Shown: one piece after another, positions 35,439 through 44,593 of the stretch
How positions within the stretch are numbered: the stretch's first letter is position 1
Layout of the letters: each line of letters begins with the position of its first letter
The notes under the pieces: generated by a model
The model's database searches: none
The model's input: only the letters and a program-made list of their open reading frames with translations
What the model was told of the DNA's origin: nothing
Assembly (NCBI RefSeq): GCF_029603155.1
Contig: NZ_JAPMUA010000006.1
Coordinates: forward strand, 1 to 64,000
Length of the DNA stretch: 64,000 nt
Source of the DNA: Galbibacter pacificus
GTDB lineage: Bacteria > Bacteroidota > Bacteroidia > Flavobacteriales > Flavobacteriaceae
Direction of reading: 5' to 3'
Program-made: the position numbers and the translations under genes

Positions 35439-35835
35439 GGGGTCGACTGGTTTTGACAGCGAGTCTAATTGAGGTGTAAGCATGCAGAGCGCTGGGATAC
35501 AGCTCTTAAATCTCATATTTCACACTTTTTAAATGGCGAGAATAACTACGCTCTTGCTGCCTAATCTGAAGTTATAGTAAGATTTCGGCCACGTTCCCGC
35601 AAGGCGGGAAGGCGAGATGTCTCTGGGTAGCCCTTGTTGATGGCGACCCGTTTTGAGGCACCATAAAAGTCAACATAGAAACGGTGTAGCTCCGGCACGG
35701 TTTTAAATTTTAAGGAGCTAAGCAAATAGTGGGCGGTTTTCGGTCAGCTATTTGTCGACAATTAAACGGAAACTAAGCATGTAGAAAGCATTTTGGTTGC
35801 TTGTTTGGACGGGAGTTCGAATCTCCCCGACTCCA
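35439..35835 (+). ncRNA. ssrA: tmRNA (transfer-messenger RNA)
   Basis: This is the trans-translation RNA that rescues stalled ribosomes. The 5' end GGGGTCGACTGGTTTTGACA and the 3' end TTCGAATCTCCCCGACTCCA form the tRNA-like half. The acceptor stem GGGGTCG/CGACTCC includes a third-position G-U pair, the alanine identity element. The CCA end is not encoded (ACGA follows). The tag frame at 35535-35564 reads GENNYALAA then TAA, the usual Bacteroidota type. A terminator follows. Confidence 0.97.
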
Positions 35836-35839
35836 CGAT

Positions 35840-35871
35840 AAAGGGTTTTCTTGAGAAAGCCCTTTTTTTTC
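35840..35871 (+). terminator. Rho-independent terminator after ssrA
   Basis: AAAGGG-TTTC and GAAA-GCCCTTT form a stem with a TTGA loop and a run of eight T. Confidence 0.85.
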
Positions 35872-36122
35872 TTAAATCCTATACTGATAACCTAATAGAG
35901 GGAAGCAATTTCCATTCAATTTTACTATGTAAAAATAGTGTTCGGCAGATTAAAAATTACAAACATCTAAAAAAACATAATATGGTTATTTTCTGTAATT
36001 TAAATTTTTAATGTTGCAAGGGAGCTTACATCATTTTCTTTCCTTCAACCTGAATGGTTTCCATGTCAATTAAAGCAGGGCTGATTTTCCTTATCAAATT
36101 AAATCTTTAGGCATAGCCAATA

Positions 36123-37109
36123 TTAATTTTGGCTTATCAATTCTTTATTGTAACGTTCTTTGTATTCCCATGGGCTTAACCCTGTAATTTTTCGGAAGAC
36201 CTCTCGAAAAGCCTTTTCATCTGAATACCCTACTTCGTACATTACCTCGTTGATCGTTTTTCGGGTGGTTTCCAGCGATTTTTTGGCAACCTCTACTTTT
36301 ACTCGTTGTATATATTCCATTGGGGTGTTTCCGGTGGCTTTAATGAACCGTCGGTCGAACTGTCGTCTACTAACTGGAAATTTAGAAGATAATTCCATAA
36401 TGGAAATTTTTTGATGGGATGCACTTTCGATATATGCCTGAGCTTCTTTTACCATTTCATCACCGTGCATTTTCTGCCCCTTAAAGATAATAAATGAAGA
36501 TTGGCTTTGACGATCCATTTCAATCTGGAAAACTTTAGAACAATATACTGCCGTCTGGCGGTCGTAGTATTTTTCTACAAGGTAAACCATTAAGTTCAGA
36601 AAAGAATAGGCTCCACCATTGGTATAGATTCCATTTTCATCTGTAATTAGCTTGTCCGTTTGCAGGTTTACGTTGGGGAATCTTTTCCTGAAATTTTCTG
36701 AAGCTGCCCAATGTGTGGAACAAGTCCTGTTATTCAACAAGCCTGCTGCGGCCAGCAGAAATGCTCCTGTACAGATACTCGCTATTTCCGCCCCGCTTTT
36801 GTACTGTGTTTTAATCCATTCTATAAGTAACCGATTACCATTTAGAGCTTTTTCATAATTATGGTTAAGCGATGGAATGACAATCAAATCGGTCTTTTTT
36901 ATAACCGATATATCGGTTTGCGGTCTAACACAAAATAACCCGTCATAAAAGTCCACTTCTGGAGAAATGCCTGCCAAGTTTATATCAAATATCCGCTTCC
37001 CGCCTTTTTCTCTCCAGTAATCGTTAGCCTTATTAAATATTTTATAGGGGCCAACAATACTGCTCAGGTTGTTTTGACCTTCTGGCACTAATATGGTTAA
37101 TTGTTTCAT
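36123..37109 (-). CDS. AraC-family regulator with DJ-1/PfpI-like sensor domain (GlxA-type)
   Basis: This 328-aa protein belongs to the GlxA group. Residues about 1-180 form a class I glutamine-amidotransferase-like fold with the elbow ASICTGAFLLAAAGLLNNR, where Cys sits at the usual nucleophile position. Residues about 220-320 are an AraC double HTH (FPVSRRQFDRRFIKATGNTP, INEVMYEVGYSDEKAFREVF). It is divergent from the SRPBCC gene starting at 37273 and is its likely controller. Ligand unknown. Confidence 0.94.
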   Translation of the reverse strand: MKQLTILVPEGQNNLSSIVGPYKIFNKANDYWREKGGKRIFDINLAGISPEVDFYDGLFCVRPQTDISVIKKTDLIVIPSLNHNYEKALNGNRLLIEWIKTQYKSGAEIASICTGAFLLAAAGLLNNRTCSTHWAASENFRKRFPNVNLQTDKLITDENGIYTNGGAYSFLNLMVYLVEKYYDRQTAVYCSKVFQIEMDRQSQSSFIIFKGQKMHGDEMVKEAQAYIESASHQKISIMELSSKFPVSRRQFDRRFIKATGNTPMEYIQRVKVEVAKKSLETTRKTINEVMYEVGYSDEKAFREVFRKITGLSPWEYKERYNKELISQN

Positions 37110-37272
37110 ATCTTTTTTTACAAAGATAAAAACATTAAATGTCTAAATCAACCCGTCATAAAGTCTATATTACAACCTATTAATCTTATTTTTAGACACT
37201 ACATTTGGATAATCGTTATTAACGAAGATTATAAAAAAAGTAAATAAATTTTTAACTCATAAAAAAACAGAA

Positions 37273-37731
37273 ATGGTAAACATTATTCATCGTGTAGGAA
37301 TTAAAGCTTCTATATCAGAAGTTTATAAAGTATTATCGTCAGTCCAAGGTATTGGTAAATGGTGGACCCAAAACACTTCCGGCACATCTGAAATAGGTAA
37401 GACAATAGCCCTGCGATTTCATTCACAAGAAGGAAATGAGGTTGGCAGTATGCAAATGCTTGTCAAAGCACTTGTACCCAATAAAAAAGTTCACTGGCAC
37501 TTTACAGCAGGCCCTGAAGAGTGGCTCGGCACCGATGTAGTCTTCAACTTACATGAGGAAGAAGGGCTAACCATTATCCTCTTTGAACATAAAAACTGGA
37601 GTGAAGCAATAGAGTTTACAGCACATTGCAGTATGAAATGGGCCATATTCCTACTTAGCCTCAAAGAACTTATGGAAACAGGAAGGGGCAGGCCCTCTCC
37701 CCATGACATCAAAATCGATAACTGGAATTAA
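37273..37731 (+). CDS. SRPBCC-domain protein (AHSA1/polyketide-cyclase-like)
   Basis: This 152-aa cytoplasmic protein is a single START/Bet v1-type domain with a hydrophobic pocket. The start reads HRVGIKASISEVYKVLSSVQ, then GIGKWWTQNTSG. It ends with CSMKWAIFLLSLKELMETGR. Such proteins bind small hydrophobic ligands or act in degradation or repair of polyketide-type and stress-related compounds; the ligand here is unknown. It begins 35 bases before the double-SRPBCC gene ending in the same operon direction. Confidence 0.9.
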   Translation: MVNIIHRVGIKASISEVYKVLSSVQGIGKWWTQNTSGTSEIGKTIALRFHSQEGNEVGSMQMLVKALVPNKKVHWHFTAGPEEWLGTDVVFNLHEEEGLTIILFEHKNWSEAIEFTAHCSMKWAIFLLSLKELMETGRGRPSPHDIKIDNWN

Positions 37732-37766
37732 ACATTATTATCAGTATTTATAAATTAATTCACCTC

Positions 37767-38642
37767 ATGGAAAAAAATAGCTTCAAAACTAATATAGCGG
37801 TAGATAAAAGTCTAAACGAAGTCTTTATGAGTATCAATAATGTACGCGGATGGTGGTCAAAGAATCTAATAGGCAAAACAGATGATCTTAACGCAACGTT
37901 TACCCATCGTGACAGATATCTTAACGTAACGTTCAAGATTGCCGAACTCTCGAAACAAAAAATCGTTTGGGAAATCGTATCAAGTTATAATAATATGTTT
38001 GCAGATAATCTGCATGAATGGGAAAATACTACGATAATATTTAAAATCACAGAAACAGAGGGTACAACACATATCGATTTTACACATGATGGGCTTACGC
38101 CTCATTTTGAATGCTATAATGTATGCTCAAAGGCCTGGGATTTTTTTGTAAACAATAGTTTAAAAGGTTTTATAGAAACCGGTAAGGGCGACCCTATCTC
38201 CGGCAACTATGCCTCTTTTACTACTTCTTTTACCGTAAATAAAACTGCTGAAGAAGTATACGAAGCGGTCAATAATGTACGTGATTGGTGGCTTGAAGAT
38301 ATTCAGGGCAGCACAGGGAAGCTCAATGGAGAATTCAAGTTTTTTGTTGATGGAAAACTTCAATTCCATTTTAGGATTATTGAAATGCTGCCGTTTGAAC
38401 GGGTTGTATGGCTGGTAGTAGATCAAAATTTCGCAAACACCGAAAAGCAAGAATGGAAAGGCACCACATTGCTTTTTGAAATATCGGAACAAGGTGGACA
38501 AACCCAACTTCGTTTTACACATCAAGGACTTGTCCCCCCTTTTGATTGCTACAAAACCTGCCAGAATGCTTGGCAAAACTATATCAATATCAGTTTGCAT
38601 AACTTAATCGTTGAAGGCAAGGGGCAACCAAATCAGTGGTGA
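37767..38642 (+). CDS. Tandem SRPBCC-domain protein
   Basis: This 291-aa protein holds two SRPBCC domains, about residues 1-140 and 150-291. Domain 1 has NNVRGWWSKNLIGKTDD and domain 2 has NNVRDWWLEDIQGSTGKL; both share an ending of the type CYxxCxxAWxxxxNxSLxxxIxxGKGxP. The repeats are more like each other than like the single domain gene upstream, so an internal duplication is likely. It is 35 bases downstream of that gene and probably co-transcribed, giving three SRPBCC domains from one operon. Confidence 0.9.
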   Translation: MEKNSFKTNIAVDKSLNEVFMSINNVRGWWSKNLIGKTDDLNATFTHRDRYLNVTFKIAELSKQKIVWEIVSSYNNMFADNLHEWENTTIIFKITETEGTTHIDFTHDGLTPHFECYNVCSKAWDFFVNNSLKGFIETGKGDPISGNYASFTTSFTVNKTAEEVYEAVNNVRDWWLEDIQGSTGKLNGEFKFFVDGKLQFHFRIIEMLPFERVVWLVVDQNFANTEKQEWKGTTLLFEISEQGGQTQLRFTHQGLVPPFDCYKTCQNAWQNYINISLHNLIVEGKGQPNQW

Positions 38643-39009
38643 TTCAAAATCAAGGATAATTCCGACCTAAATAAGAGTGAAAAAACAGCAAATAAAAGGT
38701 CAGGTACAATAGCAAGGCGAAACCATTATGTATAACCGTATAAAGTTTTAAGTACTTGCTTTTGAAGTTCCAGATTAACCGCTTAAAAGGTTAGACTCGG
38801 TTATACGGTAATCATTCATAGTATACTGTTGCCAATTCCCGCTTACCAGTTGCGCTCTTAAAATTTACCCATCCCATTGCCATAAAAAAGATTTACTCTT
38901 TTAAAGATTATATCTTATAACTTCAATAGTTTATCTATATTTTTTACTTTTATATAATTAAATTACCTAATAATCAGCTATTTAAAATTTAAATCAACCA
39001 ACTAGACAA
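38643..39009. other. Intergenic with nested inverted repeats
   Basis: No coding frame was found. At 38731-38738 TATAACCG pairs with CGGTTATA at 38798-38805, and within the loop TAACC (38776) pairs with GGTTA (38789-38793). The remaining sequence is AT-rich and shows nothing else. It lies between the tandem SRPBCC gene and the second AraC regulator. Confidence 0.5.
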
Positions 39010-39879
39010 GTGAACAAGAATACCAAAAATACTACTCCTGCACTGCCATTTGACATCAGCATTGGGACAAAAGGTATTAAAGATTATAACTTGCATTATA
39101 CCTTGATTGAATTTAATCTAAAAGAAGCGTTTTTAAATATATTCCCACGAATCGGTTTTTTAGTTTGTAATTTATTTATTGGTGATACGTTAAACTGTAG
39201 ATTTTTAAACTATACCAAAGATGCATTTTATAGCAACCGACTTTACATAACCGGCCTGTTATCAAAAGGTTCTTTATTTTTCTCAATGAATAATAAAGGA
39301 AAGGGTTATGCTTTTAAGTTACACCCGGTAATAGGTTATCATCTTTTAAAAACCCCCATGGACGAACTCTCTGATAAACAGGTCATGGTAAGTAATGTGC
39401 TTGATGTAAGCGGACATTTACTAAAGAGGTTGGAAAGGAATGAAGATATCGGTTCTATTAATAACGAATGCCTTACCCGTTTCTTATGGAAGGTTCTTCC
39501 CGATAAAGCCTCTTTTTTAAACGATCCGATATATCTTGCTGTTAACTATGTTATAGAAAACAAAGGAAAGGTAAGTATCAAACAATTGGCAGAAAAATTT
39601 TGTATCAGTCAGCGTACTCTACAAAGACAATTCCTCGTCAAAATAGGCCTCACCCCTAAAGCTTATTCAAGTATATGGAAAGTACAGAACGCTATAGGGC
39701 TTATTGGAAGTAACCCCAAAATGAGTCTTGCAGAGGTAGCCTTTCGGGCAGGGTATTACGATGTTGCCCATCTTGCCCATGACTTTAAGAGCAGGATTGA
39801 ACTTCCTCCTTCTATATTAAGGAATAAGTTAAACCCACTCACACGAACTTACCTCGAAAATAAGGTGATTTTTGAATAA
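39010..39879 (+). CDS. AraC-family transcriptional regulator (GTG start)
   Basis: This 289-aa protein begins with GTG at 39010; no usable ATG exists before codon 90. A ligand-binding N-terminal part (about 1-170) is not a recognisable cupin. The AraC HTH region covers about 188-285: VSIKQLAEKFCISQRTLQRQ and MSLAEVAFRAGYYDVAHLAH. It may regulate the genes that follow (hydrolase and beyond), which lie in the same direction with a 213-base gap. Confidence 0.9.
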   Translation: MNKNTKNTTPALPFDISIGTKGIKDYNLHYTLIEFNLKEAFLNIFPRIGFLVCNLFIGDTLNCRFLNYTKDAFYSNRLYITGLLSKGSLFFSMNNKGKGYAFKLHPVIGYHLLKTPMDELSDKQVMVSNVLDVSGHLLKRLERNEDIGSINNECLTRFLWKVLPDKASFLNDPIYLAVNYVIENKGKVSIKQLAEKFCISQRTLQRQFLVKIGLTPKAYSSIWKVQNAIGLIGSNPKMSLAEVAFRAGYYDVAHLAHDFKSRIELPPSILRNKLNPLTRTYLENKVIFE

Positions 39880-40092
39880 TGTCCATTTTTTACAGCACAC
39901 AAACATCAGCAATCACCTAATTTTATGATAGTTATAGTTTTATTTTACCTATGTAATGAAGAGGAAAAAGATTTTGCACCAATAATTAAACAACTATAGT
40001 AAGCTCTTATTACATTGAAAATCCAGGTATTAATATAGGTTCCCTTATATAAGCCGTAGCATATTGTAACCAATCTTTAAACAATATAAATT

Positions 40093-41058
40093 ATGAAATT
40101 ACTTGTAAAAGTAACTCTTTTAGGGGTGTTCTTATTATTAATGGCATGTCACCAATCTTCTAAAACAAAAAGCATGGCTAGTAAAGAAATGGATAAACAA
40201 CCCGTTGAAAGAGAGTTAAAACCAAGAATAATAAAAGTTAATGGGGTTAATCTTCATTATGTAGAAAAAGGTAAAGGAAATCCCGTAGTTTTTGTCCATG
40301 GGGCTTTTGGTGATTATCGGACCTTTCATAATCAAATGGGAGACTTTTCCCACAAATATAGAGCCATTTCTTATAGTCGGAGATATTATCACCCCAATAA
40401 TATACCAATCGATTCAATTTCTGACTTTAGCAAGGTAAATATAGATGACCTTGCCTCTTTTATTCAATCCCTAAGTACGGTGCCCGTACATTTGGTAGGC
40501 CATTCTTCTGGCGCATGGATTGCATTGCAGACTACAATTCAGCATCCTGAACTAATCAAAACTTTAACTTTAGGCGAACCACCAGCTTTTGAATTACTTA
40601 TTGGAGACCCTAAGCGCGATTCAATAATGAATATATTTCAAACGGATTACCAACGAGCAATAAAGGCATACAGCCAAAATGAAGATAAAAAGGGGACTAA
40701 ACTTTTTCTAGAAATGGCTACTGGTGACGCACATTTTTTTGACAATCTCCCTGTTTTTGACCAAAAGATTATTATGGATAATATTGCTGAACGAAAAGCC
40801 TCATTACTTGCACAAAGCCGCAAGGCCGATCCGGTCCCACTTCATTGTAGCGATATTAAAAACATTCGTGTGCCTGTATTGCTCGTAGGAGGGGGAGAAT
40901 CTCCGGGATGGGTTGGCTACATTATGGACAAATTGGAGGCTTGTATAGAAAACAAGAACCGAGTAATATTACCAAATACAACCCATGGACTGGAATATCA
41001 AAACCCGGAAGCCTTTAATAGAGCTGTTTTGCAATTTATAGGAGAACATGAAAAGTAG
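40093..41058 (+). CDS. Alpha/beta hydrolase lipoprotein
   Basis: This 321-aa protein starts with a lipoprotein signal (LLGVFLLLMACHQSS, Cys19) and so is envelope-anchored. Fold residues are: oxyanion HGAFGDYRTFHN near 69, nucleophile elbow GHSSGA with Ser138, and the likely His in TTHGLEYQ near the C terminus. It resembles epoxide-hydrolase or haloalkane-type esterases. Substrate unknown. It sits between two AraC-type regulators. Confidence 0.9.
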   Translation: MKLLVKVTLLGVFLLLMACHQSSKTKSMASKEMDKQPVERELKPRIIKVNGVNLHYVEKGKGNPVVFVHGAFGDYRTFHNQMGDFSHKYRAISYSRRYYHPNNIPIDSISDFSKVNIDDLASFIQSLSTVPVHLVGHSSGAWIALQTTIQHPELIKTLTLGEPPAFELLIGDPKRDSIMNIFQTDYQRAIKAYSQNEDKKGTKLFLEMATGDAHFFDNLPVFDQKIIMDNIAERKASLLAQSRKADPVPLHCSDIKNIRVPVLLVGGGESPGWVGYIMDKLEACIENKNRVILPNTTHGLEYQNPEAFNRAVLQFIGEHEK

Positions 41059-41128
41059 AAAAAAACAAACATTCACCTCTTACACAATATAGCCTCAGTA
41101 ATCTACTGAAAAGAAATACATTAAAATT

Positions 41129-41632
41129 ATGGAAAACAACAAAAATCGCATCGCTATTATTGTTGCAGTAATCGGTTTAATCGGATCATTGGGAGCGGTT
41201 ATTATTGATAAAACATTATCAAAAGACAGTCAAAACTCTAATATGGACATAGGTCCGCATGCCCCCAAAATTGAGATTAACCAAATATATACCATATGGG
41301 GCGAAAAATTAATGCAATTTTATTTAAAACCAGGTAAGTCAAAAACCATTAAGGCCAATGAATTGTATGAATATATAGCTACCTATCCAGAACCTTCCTG
41401 TGCAGGGCCTGGATTTGTGGTGTATACTTGGCAGATAAGGCAACCGTACCCAAAAGGAGGCGACCTGGAAATAAGAAGAACTCTACAAGGAGGAATGACA
41501 GAACAGGTAAGTATGGGATCTATAGGCAAAGAAACAATGGGGTACTGCCAAGAGCATGTTTTTAAAAATAATGGAGGGGAGAAAATCTATGTGGAAATTA
41601 GATATGCATCTGCAGCCAATCTCAATAATTAA
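41129..41632 (+). CDS. Membrane-anchored hypothetical protein
   Basis: This 167-aa protein has one N-terminal hydrophobic segment (IAIIVAVIGLIGSLGAVII) and a soluble domain starting near residue 45. That domain contains two Cys (YPEPSCAGPGF and GKETMGYCQEH) that could form a disulfide if it faces outside. No family is recognised. It is 70 bases after the hydrolase gene. Confidence 0.7.
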   Translation: MENNKNRIAIIVAVIGLIGSLGAVIIDKTLSKDSQNSNMDIGPHAPKIEINQIYTIWGEKLMQFYLKPGKSKTIKANELYEYIATYPEPSCAGPGFVVYTWQIRQPYPKGGDLEIRRTLQGGMTEQVSMGSIGKETMGYCQEHVFKNNGGEKIYVEIRYASAANLNN

Positions 41633-41786
41633 TATTGAAACGATACTAAAAAGTAGAAAATATAAAACCTAAACTACATTCATTGGGGTTATTCCCCGAT
41701 AAAAAAGACCATTTATATTAGATTTTAAAAGAACTCCAAAGTTTTTGTTAACTTTAATAGCATAAATTTTAGTAAAATGTAAAGTC

Positions 41787-42890
41787 ATGCCACTTTATAT
41801 GGACTTCCATATTATTCCGGACGTAACAATTGAAGATGTTAAAATGGCCCATATTGCAGATAAGGCCGTTCAGGATAGGTTTGGGGTAAAATACCATCAA
41901 TTTTGGGTAAATGAAGATGCAGGCACTGTTTTTTGTCTTATGGAAGGCCCCAATAAAGAAGCATGTGCCGCAACCCATAGAGAAGCTCACGGAAATATTG
42001 CCTGTAAAATTGAAGAAGTAGCGGTTGGTTTTTATCAATCTTTTATGGAACATAACTCAAAACTGGATGGTGGAGTTGTGCTTAACAAAGATGGAACTGC
42101 TGATAGAGGTTATCGATTGGTACTGGGCATCAATATTTATGGCAATACCAAGATTACTTCTAACCGGGATTATAAAAAATTACGGCATCCCGATAAGCCG
42201 AAAAAATTTGTTGCCGAAATAATAACCAAATATCAAGGAAAACAAATCAGGCCCTTTGTAGACGATAGCATCATGGCGGCCTTTAAGAGTCCAGAGAATG
42301 TCCTTAACTGTGCACATCAAATCCATAGAGAGTTGAGTAAGCGGAGACATGAACATGAAAATTCCGAATGGAACATTACCTATAAAATGGGAATTGGGTG
42401 CAGTCAGCCCCTTAACGAAAATCAAGGCTTTTTTGAACAGGCAATTAAATTAGCAGAAAGGTTGAGTTTAATAGCCGGTAAGCAAGAAATTCTTGTCTCG
42501 AATACTGTAAAACGGCTATGCAATAATAATATATTGAATAACTGCCCAGTGTTCCTTAGAATTTTAGAGGCATCAGAAGAAAAATTCCTAAACAATCTTT
42601 TTAATGCAGCTGAAGAAAAACTTTCTAACGACTGCTTTTCCATAAGTAGCCTTGGGCGGGATATTGGTATAAGCAGGCCACAACTCTATCGCAAAGTACA
42701 ATCCATAATAAAAGATACTCCAAACGGGTTTATCCGCAATCTTAAAATGCACAAAGCCCTTTTACTCCTTAAAGAACAAGAATTAAATATTTCTCAAATT
42801 GCACTGGAAGTTGGTTATAACAACCCTTCTTATTTTGCAAAATGTTTTAAGGAAACTTATGGTGTTTCCCCTTCACAGGTCCTTAACTAG
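41787..42890 (+). CDS. DUF4242 - class III cyclase-like - AraC fusion regulator
   Basis: This 367-aa protein has three parts. Residues 1-90 resemble DUF4242, a family that includes the Streptomyces nickel-binding protein SCO4226 (FWVNEDAGTVFCLMEGPNKE, ATHREAHG). Residues about 108-245 resemble a class III adenylate/guanylate cyclase core: LVLGINIYGNT at 112-121, VDDSIMAAF at 158-166 and AGKQEILVSNTVKRL. The first metal Asp of active cyclases is Asn116 here, while the second Asp is kept (Asp160), so catalysis is doubtful and the domain may only sense. Residues about 280-365 are an AraC HTH (SISSLGRDIGISRPQLYRKV, LNISQIALEVGYNNPSYF). It is immediately upstream of the flavoenzyme, cupin and nitrilase genes. 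Confidence 0.82.
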   Translation: MPLYMDFHIIPDVTIEDVKMAHIADKAVQDRFGVKYHQFWVNEDAGTVFCLMEGPNKEACAATHREAHGNIACKIEEVAVGFYQSFMEHNSKLDGGVVLNKDGTADRGYRLVLGINIYGNTKITSNRDYKKLRHPDKPKKFVAEIITKYQGKQIRPFVDDSIMAAFKSPENVLNCAHQIHRELSKRRHEHENSEWNITYKMGIGCSQPLNENQGFFEQAIKLAERLSLIAGKQEILVSNTVKRLCNNNILNNCPVFLRILEASEEKFLNNLFNAAEEKLSNDCFSISSLGRDIGISRPQLYRKVQSIIKDTPNGFIRNLKMHKALLLLKEQELNISQIALEVGYNNPSYFAKCFKETYGVSPSQVLN

Positions 42891-43096
42891 CATTAAAATA
42901 CCATTATTATACTGTAAATGAGACACCTGTAGCCGATTTTGAGAAAAATCGAGTAGCCCCCCTTTCTTATAACCCTTAGTTTTGTTGATGTAAAATATAT
43001 TACTTCCCTCATCCTTTTACATAGATTGGTCTGCCATTTATTACATGGCAATAATCAACTGTATTATAAAATTAAAAAACCAATAAACGCAAGTCA

Positions 43097-44467
43097 ATGG
43101 AACCAACTATCAAAGAACTAAAACACAAAATAGAAGGAAACGTAATACTGCCTATAGATGATAATTATGATGAAGCCCGAAAAATCCACAATGCCATGAT
43201 AGATAAAAGGCCAAGTATTATTATAAAATGTCGAAATAACAATGACGTTATACAGGCAATTAATTATGCCAAGGAAAACAGTCTTGAGATTTCTATCCGT
43301 AGTGGCGGTCATAACGGACCCGGGCTTGCTCTGTGTAATAATGGCCTTGTTATTGACCTTTCATGCATGAAAGAAATAAAGGTGAATGCCAAAGCACAAA
43401 CCGCTAAAGTACAATCTGGCTGCACATGGGGTGAAGTAGATGCAGCTACACAAAAATATGGATTGGCTACCGTAAGCGGAATCATTTCTACTACGGGAGT
43501 GGGGGGCCTAACTTTGGGGGGCGGACATGGATATTTAACCCGCAAATATGGACTTACCATAGATAATCTGTTGGAAGCGGAGGTAGTTCTAGCCAATGGC
43601 CATATAGTTAAAGCCAGCAAAGAACAGCACCCCGATTTATTTTGGGCCCTTCGCGGCGGTGGCGGGAATTTTGGAGTAGTAACTTCTTTTACGTATAAAT
43701 TACACCCCGTAGATTCTGTTATTGCCGGACCTATGTTTTGGACAATCGACAAATTGGAACCCACCTTAAAATGGTACCGGGAATGGTTGCCCAATGCCCC
43801 AGAGGAGATAGGTACTTTTTACCTCATAGCCGAAGTACCTTCGGCCGATCCATTTCCAGAAGCTATCCGGGGAGAAAAAGTTTGTGGATTGATGTGGAGC
43901 TTTATTGGAACAGAGCAAGCATTTAACCCTATTATCCAAGAAGCCAGGAACATAGCCGAACCGCTATTCGAGTTTACTGGCCCCATACCATATACTACTT
44001 TACAGAGTATGTTTGATGGATTATATCCAAAGGGACATCAGCAATATTGGAAAGGTGATTTCGTCCATGAATTATCGGATAAAGCTATCCATGAACATCT
44101 TAATTTTTCACAGGTTCCAACTTCTCAATCGTGCATGCACTTATATCCTATCGATGGTGCCGTGCACCGGGTTGGAAAGAATGAAACAGCCTGGAATATG
44201 CGGGATGCCAACTGGTCTATGGTAATTTTTGGCGTAGATCCCGACCCGGCCAATAAAGAAAAAATTACTGATTGGGCACGAGCTTATTGGGAAGCGCTTC
44301 ATCCTTTTCATCAAAATGGGGCTTATGTAAATTTCATGATGGAAGAAGGTGAAAACCGGGTAAAAGCTACTTATGGTGATAACTATGACCGACTACAAAA
44401 AGTGAAGGCTACATACGATCCTGATAATTTTTTTCATGTAAATCAAAATATCAAGCCTAAAGAATAA
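43097..44467 (+). CDS. FAD-binding oxidoreductase, berberine-bridge-enzyme type
   Basis: This 456-aa flavoenzyme has a PCMH FAD-binding domain and a BBE C-terminal domain. The covalent His is in SIRSGGHNGPGLA (His72). The usual second Cys of bicovalent members (GTCPxVG) is Ile130 here (SGIISTTGVGGLTLGGG), so flavin is probably attached through His only. The end YDPDNFFHVNQNI is the BBE signature. Family members oxidise alcohols, amines or sugars and give H2O2. No signal peptide is seen, so it is cytoplasmic. Part of the AraC-fusion/oxidase/cupin/nitrilase run. Confidence 0.93.
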   Translation: MEPTIKELKHKIEGNVILPIDDNYDEARKIHNAMIDKRPSIIIKCRNNNDVIQAINYAKENSLEISIRSGGHNGPGLALCNNGLVIDLSCMKEIKVNAKAQTAKVQSGCTWGEVDAATQKYGLATVSGIISTTGVGGLTLGGGHGYLTRKYGLTIDNLLEAEVVLANGHIVKASKEQHPDLFWALRGGGGNFGVVTSFTYKLHPVDSVIAGPMFWTIDKLEPTLKWYREWLPNAPEEIGTFYLIAEVPSADPFPEAIRGEKVCGLMWSFIGTEQAFNPIIQEARNIAEPLFEFTGPIPYTTLQSMFDGLYPKGHQQYWKGDFVHELSDKAIHEHLNFSQVPTSQSCMHLYPIDGAVHRVGKNETAWNMRDANWSMVIFGVDPDPANKEKITDWARAYWEALHPFHQNGAYVNFMMEEGENRVKATYGDNYDRLQKVKATYDPDNFFHVNQNIKPKE

Positions 44468-44593
44468 AACGATGAGGCTTCAAGAGAACCAAAATGCTTT
44501 ATTAATAATTTTATTATAGAATACTGAAAGCCCACACACTTACGCATATCCAACAAACCAAATTAAATAAAAAATCCCATTAAAATAATAGAT

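Noticed and set aside
35790..35838. Integration (att) duplicate of the ssrA 3' end
   Set aside because: I looked for a second GTTCGAATCTCC-type copy up to 48 kb and did not find one, and no integrase is visible.
35793..36011. A 72-residue frame starting within the ssrA 3' end
   Set aside because: It runs through the tRNA-like half and terminator of ssrA and is not coding.
41787..42890. Active adenylate cyclase
   Set aside because: The first metal-binding Asp is Asn, so catalytic activity is not claimed.
42934..42953. Hairpin CGATTTT/AAAATCG as a terminator after the fusion regulator
   Set aside because: No T-run follows and the next gene is in the same direction, so it was not called as a terminator.
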